Assembly (NCBI GenBank): GCA_903927955.1 | Contig: CAIYOW010000104.1 | Span: 1 to 39,796, forward strand | Direction of reading: 5' to 3' | Length of the DNA stretch: 39,796 nucleotides | Source: an uncultured Methylococcaceae bacterium | GTDB lineage: Bacteria > Pseudomonadota > Gammaproteobacteria > Methylococcales > Methylomonadaceae | Shown: one piece after another, positions 35,959 to 39,796 of the stretch | How the letters are laid out: each line of letters starts with the position of its first letter | Numbering within the stretch: the first letter of the stretch is position 1 | Program-made: the position numbers and the translations under genes | The notes under the pieces: model-generated | The model's database searches: none | Told to the model about the DNA's origin: nothing | The model's input: the letters and a program-made list of their open reading frames with translations, nothing else

Positions 35959-37317
35959 ATGAAAAAACGAAAAATCTACGCGGCACTGCTGTTTATGTCG
36001 CCGATATGGGCGGCGCAAGCCGAAGCCAAGGTGGCTGAACACATTTTGGCTAACGGCTTAAAAGTGCTAGTCAAAGAAGACCATCGTTCACCTGTGGCGG
36101 TTTCGCAAGTGTGGTACAAGGTCGGTTCCAGTTACGAGCCGGGCGGCATAACGGGCGCGTCGCACATGCTGGAACACATGATGTTCAAAGGCACTGACAA
36201 GCATCCGATGGGCGAGTTTTCGCGCATTATTGCCGAAAATGGCGGCGAACAAAATGCCTTCACTGGCGAAGATTACACCGCCTATTTCCAAACGATGGAA
36301 GCCTCTAGGCTTGCGGTAAGCTTTGAACTGGAAGCCGACCGGATGCGCCACCTGCACTTGTTGCCGGAAGAACTGAAAAAAGAATTGCAGGTGGTCACCG
36401 AAGAACGCCGGATGCGTACCGATGACAACCCGCAAGCCAAAATGGGCGAACATTTCGCCGCTATGGCCTACACCAATAGCCCTTACAAGAACCCCGTGAT
36501 TGGTTGGCCTGCCGATATTGCTAACTATACCGTGGAAGATTTGCAAGCTTGGTACCAACGCTGGTACGCGCCCAACAACGCCACGCTAGTGGTGGTGGGC
36601 GATGTGCAGGCGCAAGCGGTGTTTGACTTGGCAGAAAAATATTTTGCCGAACTCAAGCCTAGCGACATTAAGCCGTTAAAGCCGCAAACCGAGATTGAGC
36701 AGCTAGGTGTCCGCAAAATGACTGTAAAAGTTCCGGCAAAATTGCCGTCACTGGTCATGGGCTATAAAGTGCCATCATTGACCAGTGCCAGCCCCGAATG
36801 GGAGGCTTATGCCCTGGAAGTGTTGTCGGGTGTATTGGATGGCGGCAACAGCGCCCGCTTAAGTTCCGGCTTGGTGCGCGGTAAACAAATTGCTGTGTCG
36901 GCTAGTGCGGCTTATAGCCTGACTACGCGCTTGCCCGCGTTGTTTGAACTGGATGCCACCCCAGCTCAAGGCAAAACCTTGCAGGATTTGGAAAAAGCTT
37001 TAAAAGCGGAAGTCACTAAACTGCAACAGCAATTGGTGAGCGATGATGAATTGCAGCGTATCAAGGCGCAAGTGTTGGCCAGCGCGGTGTATGAGCGGGA
37101 TTCTGGCTTTTATCAGGCGATGCAGCTAGGGATGTTGGAAACGGTCGGTTTGGGTTGGCAGAAAGCCGATGAATATGTTGCCAAAGTCAACGCAGTGACC
37201 GCCCAACAAGTGCAAGAGGTGGCGCGTAAATACCTGATTGAAGACCATCTGAGCATTGCCTATCTTGACCCGCAACCCATTCAGACCCAAGCTGCCGCCC
37301 AACAAGGAGCAAAATAA
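35959..37317 (+). CDS. M16-family zinc metalloprotease (active subunit)
   Basis: A 452-residue periplasmic peptidase. The signal peptide spans about 1-23 (MKKRKIYAALLFMSPIW). The inverted zinc motif HMLEH is at residues 69-73, and the downstream Glu in VTEERR (148 or 149) completes the HxxEH...E site. N-terminal KVLVKEDHRSPVAVSQVWYKVGS, split here by my numbering near 35-57, is typical of M16B. Such proteins cut small unfolded peptides inside a two-subunit chamber. The stop codon and the start of the next gene share one base (TAATG). Confidence 0.93.
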   Translation: MKKRKIYAALLFMSPIWAAQAEAKVAEHILANGLKVLVKEDHRSPVAVSQVWYKVGSSYEPGGITGASHMLEHMMFKGTDKHPMGEFSRIIAENGGEQNAFTGEDYTAYFQTMEASRLAVSFELEADRMRHLHLLPEELKKELQVVTEERRMRTDDNPQAKMGEHFAAMAYTNSPYKNPVIGWPADIANYTVEDLQAWYQRWYAPNNATLVVVGDVQAQAVFDLAEKYFAELKPSDIKPLKPQTEIEQLGVRKMTVKVPAKLPSLVMGYKVPSLTSASPEWEAYALEVLSGVLDGGNSARLSSGLVRGKQIAVSASAAYSLTTRLPALFELDATPAQGKTLQDLEKALKAEVTKLQQQLVSDDELQRIKAQVLASAVYERDSGFYQAMQLGMLETVGLGWQKADEYVAKVNAVTAQQVQEVARKYLIEDHLSIAYLDPQPIQTQAAAQQGAK

Positions 37318-38618
37318 TGCGCACCCGACTGTTAGCTTTTATTTTATTGGTTTTCACCCAAGCACCTTGGGCGGCGGCAAAAATAGACCACTGGCAAACT
37401 CCCCAAGGGGCGCGGGTTTATTATGTCCGCACCGAAGGCTTGCCGATGGCGGATATCCATATTGTCTTCGATGCAGGCAGTGCGCGTGATGGCAAGGCGT
37501 ATGGCTTATCAAGCCTGACTGCCGACATGATCGACACAGGGGCGGGCACTTGGAATGCCGACCAAATTGCCCAACGCTTTGAAAGCGTCGGTGCTGTGTT
37601 TGGTGCGGGCAGCTCAATGGATATGGCCACCGTGTCGTTGCGTACCCTGACCGATAAGCCCTTGTTCGACAAGGCCGTGGATACTGTGCGGGTGATCTTG
37701 TCGCAACCGCGCTTTAATGCCGCTGATTTTCAGCGCGAAAAAAATCTGACCTTAGCAGCCATTAAGCAAGCAGAAGAATCGCCTGCCGAAGTGGCACACC
37801 TTGCTTTTTATAAGGCCCTATATGGCGACCATCCCTACGGGCATCCTGGCGAAGGCGATTTAAAAACCGTTGCCGCCCTTAAGGCCAGCGACCTGCGCGA
37901 TTTTTATAAACGCCACTATGTCGCCAGCAATGCCTTGGTGGTCATTGTTGGTGATTTGGATAAAGCGCAAGCCGAACAAACGGCAGAAAAATTGCTGGGT
38001 GGCTTGCCGGTCGGACAAAAATCTGCCGCTTTGCCCGATGTGCTTGCGCCCAGCCAAGGCTCGCAACAGCATATTGATTTCCCCTCCACACAAACTCATG
38101 TGTTGGTCGGTATGCCCGGCACTTTCCGTAAAGATGCCGATTATTTCAATTTATATGTCGGCAACCATATTCTTGGCGGCAGCGGCTTGGTGTCTAAGTT
38201 ATTCAAAGAAGTCCGCGAACAGCGTGGCTTAGCGTATAGCGCTTCCAGCTCTTTTATACCGCTGCTGAAGCCCGGCCCGTTTGTGGTCAGCTTGCAGACC
38301 CGTAACGACCAAGCCCCGCAAGCCCTAGCTGTGCTTAACCAAACCTTGGCTGACTTTATTGCCAAAGGCCCTAGCGAGGCGGAACTGGATGCCGCCAAGA
38401 AGAATATTACCGGCGGGTTTGCCATGCGTATTGACACCAACAAAAAATTGGCAAGTTACGTTGGCATGATCGGTTTTTATGATCTGCCATTGGATTATCT
38501 GGACACGTTCGAGCAAAAAGTGGCGCAAGTCACCGTCCAATCAATAACCGAAACGTTTAAACGGCGTATCAATACCGCATTATTGCAAACGGTCACTGTG
38601 GGTAAAAGTGCAAAATAA
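37317..38618 (+). CDS. M16-family protein without zinc motif (partner subunit)
   Basis: A 433-residue M16 homologue with a signal peptide (about 1-21). The place of HxxEH reads GLSSLTADMID, so it cannot bind zinc in the usual way. It keeps the partner-subunit features: FKEVREQRGLAYSASSSF, with the Arg/Tyr pair that closes the active site, and VGMPGTFRKDADYFNLYVGNH. Together with the upstream active protein it should form the heterodimer known from mitochondrial processing peptidase and bacterial pairs. The reading frames overlap by one base, and the end overlaps rsmD by 11 bp. Confidence 0.92.
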   Translation: MRTRLLAFILLVFTQAPWAAAKIDHWQTPQGARVYYVRTEGLPMADIHIVFDAGSARDGKAYGLSSLTADMIDTGAGTWNADQIAQRFESVGAVFGAGSSMDMATVSLRTLTDKPLFDKAVDTVRVILSQPRFNAADFQREKNLTLAAIKQAEESPAEVAHLAFYKALYGDHPYGHPGEGDLKTVAALKASDLRDFYKRHYVASNALVVIVGDLDKAQAEQTAEKLLGGLPVGQKSAALPDVLAPSQGSQQHIDFPSTQTHVLVGMPGTFRKDADYFNLYVGNHILGGSGLVSKLFKEVREQRGLAYSASSSFIPLLKPGPFVVSLQTRNDQAPQALAVLNQTLADFIAKGPSEAELDAAKKNITGGFAMRIDTNKKLASYVGMIGFYDLPLDYLDTFEQKVAQVTVQSITETFKRRINTALLQTVTVGKSAK

Positions 38619-39159
38619 ACTGCGGATTATTGGTGGCACTTGGCGTAGCCGCCAGCTAAATTTTGCCGATGCGCCCGACTTAAGGCCAACTCCCGCCCGA
38701 GTGCGTGAAACGCTGTTCAACTGGCTGCAAACCGACATTATCGGCAGCCGTTGCTTAGATTTATATGCCGGTAGCGGTGCATTAGGGTTCGAGGCGGCCT
38801 CGCGTGGTGCTAAGGTAGTGGTGCAAGTGGAAAGCCATGCCGAAGCATGCCGTGCCTTGCACGCCAACGCCACGGTATTGCAGGCAACGCAAATCAAACG
38901 GGTGCAAATGGATGTGTTCCGCTATTTGGCGGGCGATGCCGAAGTTTTTGATATAGTCTTCCTCGACCCGCCGTTTGGCAAAGGACTAGCGGCGCAAACT
39001 TGCCACTGGTTGGCTGATAAAGGTTGGTTGTCGCCTTATGCCAAAATCTATGTAGAAACCGAAGCTAAGCTTAAAGTAGAAGACTATCCAGCCGATTGGC
39101 AGCTGCTCAAAAGCAAGCAGGCGGGGGAAGTGGCGTACCATTTATTTGCCAATGGCTAG
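38608..39159 (+). CDS. rsmD: 16S rRNA (guanine(966)-N2)-methyltransferase
   Basis: RsmD methylates G966 of 16S rRNA in the small subunit. The 183-residue Rossmann enzyme has IGGTWRSRQLNF and RPTPARVRETLFNWL at the N-terminus, the S-adenosylmethionine loop DLYAGSGALGFEA, and the catalytic DPPF in VFLDPPFGKG. Length is near the usual one for the family. The start is GTG 38608, inside the last codons of the M16 partner gene, so translation is probably coupled. A weak hairpin with a T-run lies just past the stop. Confidence 0.94.
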   Translation: MQNKLRIIGGTWRSRQLNFADAPDLRPTPARVRETLFNWLQTDIIGSRCLDLYAGSGALGFEAASRGAKVVVQVESHAEACRALHANATVLQATQIKRVQMDVFRYLAGDAEVFDIVFLDPPFGKGLAAQTCHWLADKGWLSPYAKIYVETEAKLKVEDYPADWQLLKSKQAGEVAYHLFANG

Positions 39160-39282
39160 TGGTGGGCTTCCCAGTGATTTTTTGATAAACTCTGAACCAG
39201 TTTAACCCGCTACCCTTTTATGTGTCGGTCTGCTGTTTGCGATATACTGAATGCCGATATTAATTTTACTTTGGGTTGAGTT

Positions 39283-39491
39283 ATGGTCACTTCGGTTCAT
39301 CCATCTCCTCAAACAGAGCAACGGGTTGATTATGCAGCAAGTCTCACTACTTACGCGAAATGATTGAGCAGGGCATTGATGATATGGAAGATTACTATCT
39401 TGCTGCCGATGTACTGGAGCGTGTCTGCACTGGCAAAGAACACATTCACTGTTCTGCTGACATAAGGAAATATCTTGGCTTGGACGATTGA
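39283..39491 (+). pseudogene. Broken RelB/ribbon-helix-helix antitoxin
   Basis: Frame one starts at ATG 39283 (MVTSVHPSPQTEQRVDYAA) and stops after 26 codons at TGA 39361-39363. The second frame, from about 39336, reads SKSHYLREMIEQGIDDMEDY and continues to LGLDD and a TGA at 39489-39491. Together they look like one antitoxin with a net loss of about 19 bases in the DNA-binding helices. A stop at 39327 closes the second frame upstream. Its first internal ATG is 39360, overlapping the stop of frame one as ATGA, so the toxin-binding half might still be made by re-initiation. It overlaps the toxin gene by 17 bp. Confidence 0.75.
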
Positions 39492-39741
39492 CTACACCGA
39501 TACAGCCAAGAGTCAACCCCGCAAGCTCGACAAACAAACCGCACGCAGTATCGTTGAGTATATGGACGAGCATGCTGCCAAACTTGACCATCCAGAAAGC
39601 ATGGGTAAGGCTTTGACGGGGCGGTTAGGTGAGTTCTGGCGTTACAAGGTGGGTGACTTTCGGATAATTTGTGATATTCAGGATGGTGCTTTGCGTGTGC
39701 TGGTTGTCCAGGTTAGAAACCGGCGCGATATTTATAGATAA
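39475..39741 (+). CDS. RelE-type toxin
   Basis: An 88-residue mRNA-interferase-like toxin of the RelE family. DYTDTAKSQPRKLDKQTARSI, split here at about residues 6-26, is followed by LDHPESMGKALTG, LGEFWRYKVGDFRIICDIQ and a C-terminal VRNRRDIYR, with the Arg/Lys residues expected on the active face. The frame is complete. A Pro at position 15 stands where most relatives I recall have Leu. The start is TTG 39475, inside the end of the antitoxin sequence. With its antitoxin broken, the toxin may be weakened, silent or controlled otherwise. Confidence 0.85.
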   Translation: MAWTIDYTDTAKSQPRKLDKQTARSIVEYMDEHAAKLDHPESMGKALTGRLGEFWRYKVGDFRIICDIQDGALRVLVVQVRNRRDIYR

Positions 39742-39796
39742 TCCAGTCAGTCTTTAAGCCGGTAACCCTTTCCCCCCCCCACATTTATGCCCCCCG

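Overview
The window looks like chromosomal DNA of a gammaproteobacterium, most plausibly a Methylococcales-type methanotroph relative. The basis is the set of gene types: MetA-family acyltransferase, Cti, FabA/FabB, YbiT, TtcA, WaaA, RsmD, DUF2232 and DUF6763 proteins. No methane-oxidation gene is present, so this placement is an inference. Base composition is near 50% GC and fairly even, except for an AT-rich stretch around 28360-30950. No tRNA, rRNA, CRISPR array, integrase or insertion sequence was recognised.

Layout. 1-1749 (-) is the N-terminal part of a hybrid sensor kinase cut by the window edge. 2094-3266 (-) is a membrane-anchored lytic transglycosylase, then rmuC (+) at 3476. 5103-7344 (-) is a compact operon of DUF6763, a P-loop ATPase and metA. 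7650-8621 (+) has a small anchored Cys protein and a gamma-carbonic anhydrase. 8972 (+) is a secreted 5'-nucleotidase ending in a strong terminator. 10945-14933 (-) holds a TPR/trypsin-like pseudoprotease and the heme enzyme Cti; DUF1289 and glutaredoxin genes follow (-). 15722-18292 (+) is gcvH, dgkA, a PfkB kinase and mazG, with mazG overlapping convergent waaA. 19651-21814 (-) is the ribosomal operon rpsF-rpsR-DUF2232-rplI with a visible promoter. A MATE exporter (-), fabA-fabB (+) and ttcA (+) follow, then a divergent GIY-YIG/RimK-type protease pair.

The right-hand part is the more accessory one. It has a membrane-bound c-type cytochrome (27454), a 613-bp AT-rich leader, two tandem secreted paralogues (28973-30918) that appear to have lost a metal-binding motif, and a terminator. 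Then come ybiT, a ppnP-NYN pair and tgt (all -), a ParE-type toxin with an unusual two-domain antitoxin (35007-35773), an active/inactive M16 protease pair, rsmD, and a second toxin-antitoxin locus at 39283-39741. In that second locus the antitoxin is broken but the RelE toxin is intact.

Themes. Several genes concern the envelope and membrane lipids: fabA/fabB make cis-unsaturated fatty acids, Cti converts cis to trans, dgkA recycles diacylglycerol, and waaA adds Kdo to lipid A. The best candidates for something undescribed are the tandem secreted paralogues, the two-domain antitoxin, and the split antitoxin whose truncated first half ends in an ATGA overlap with a start codon for the second half.
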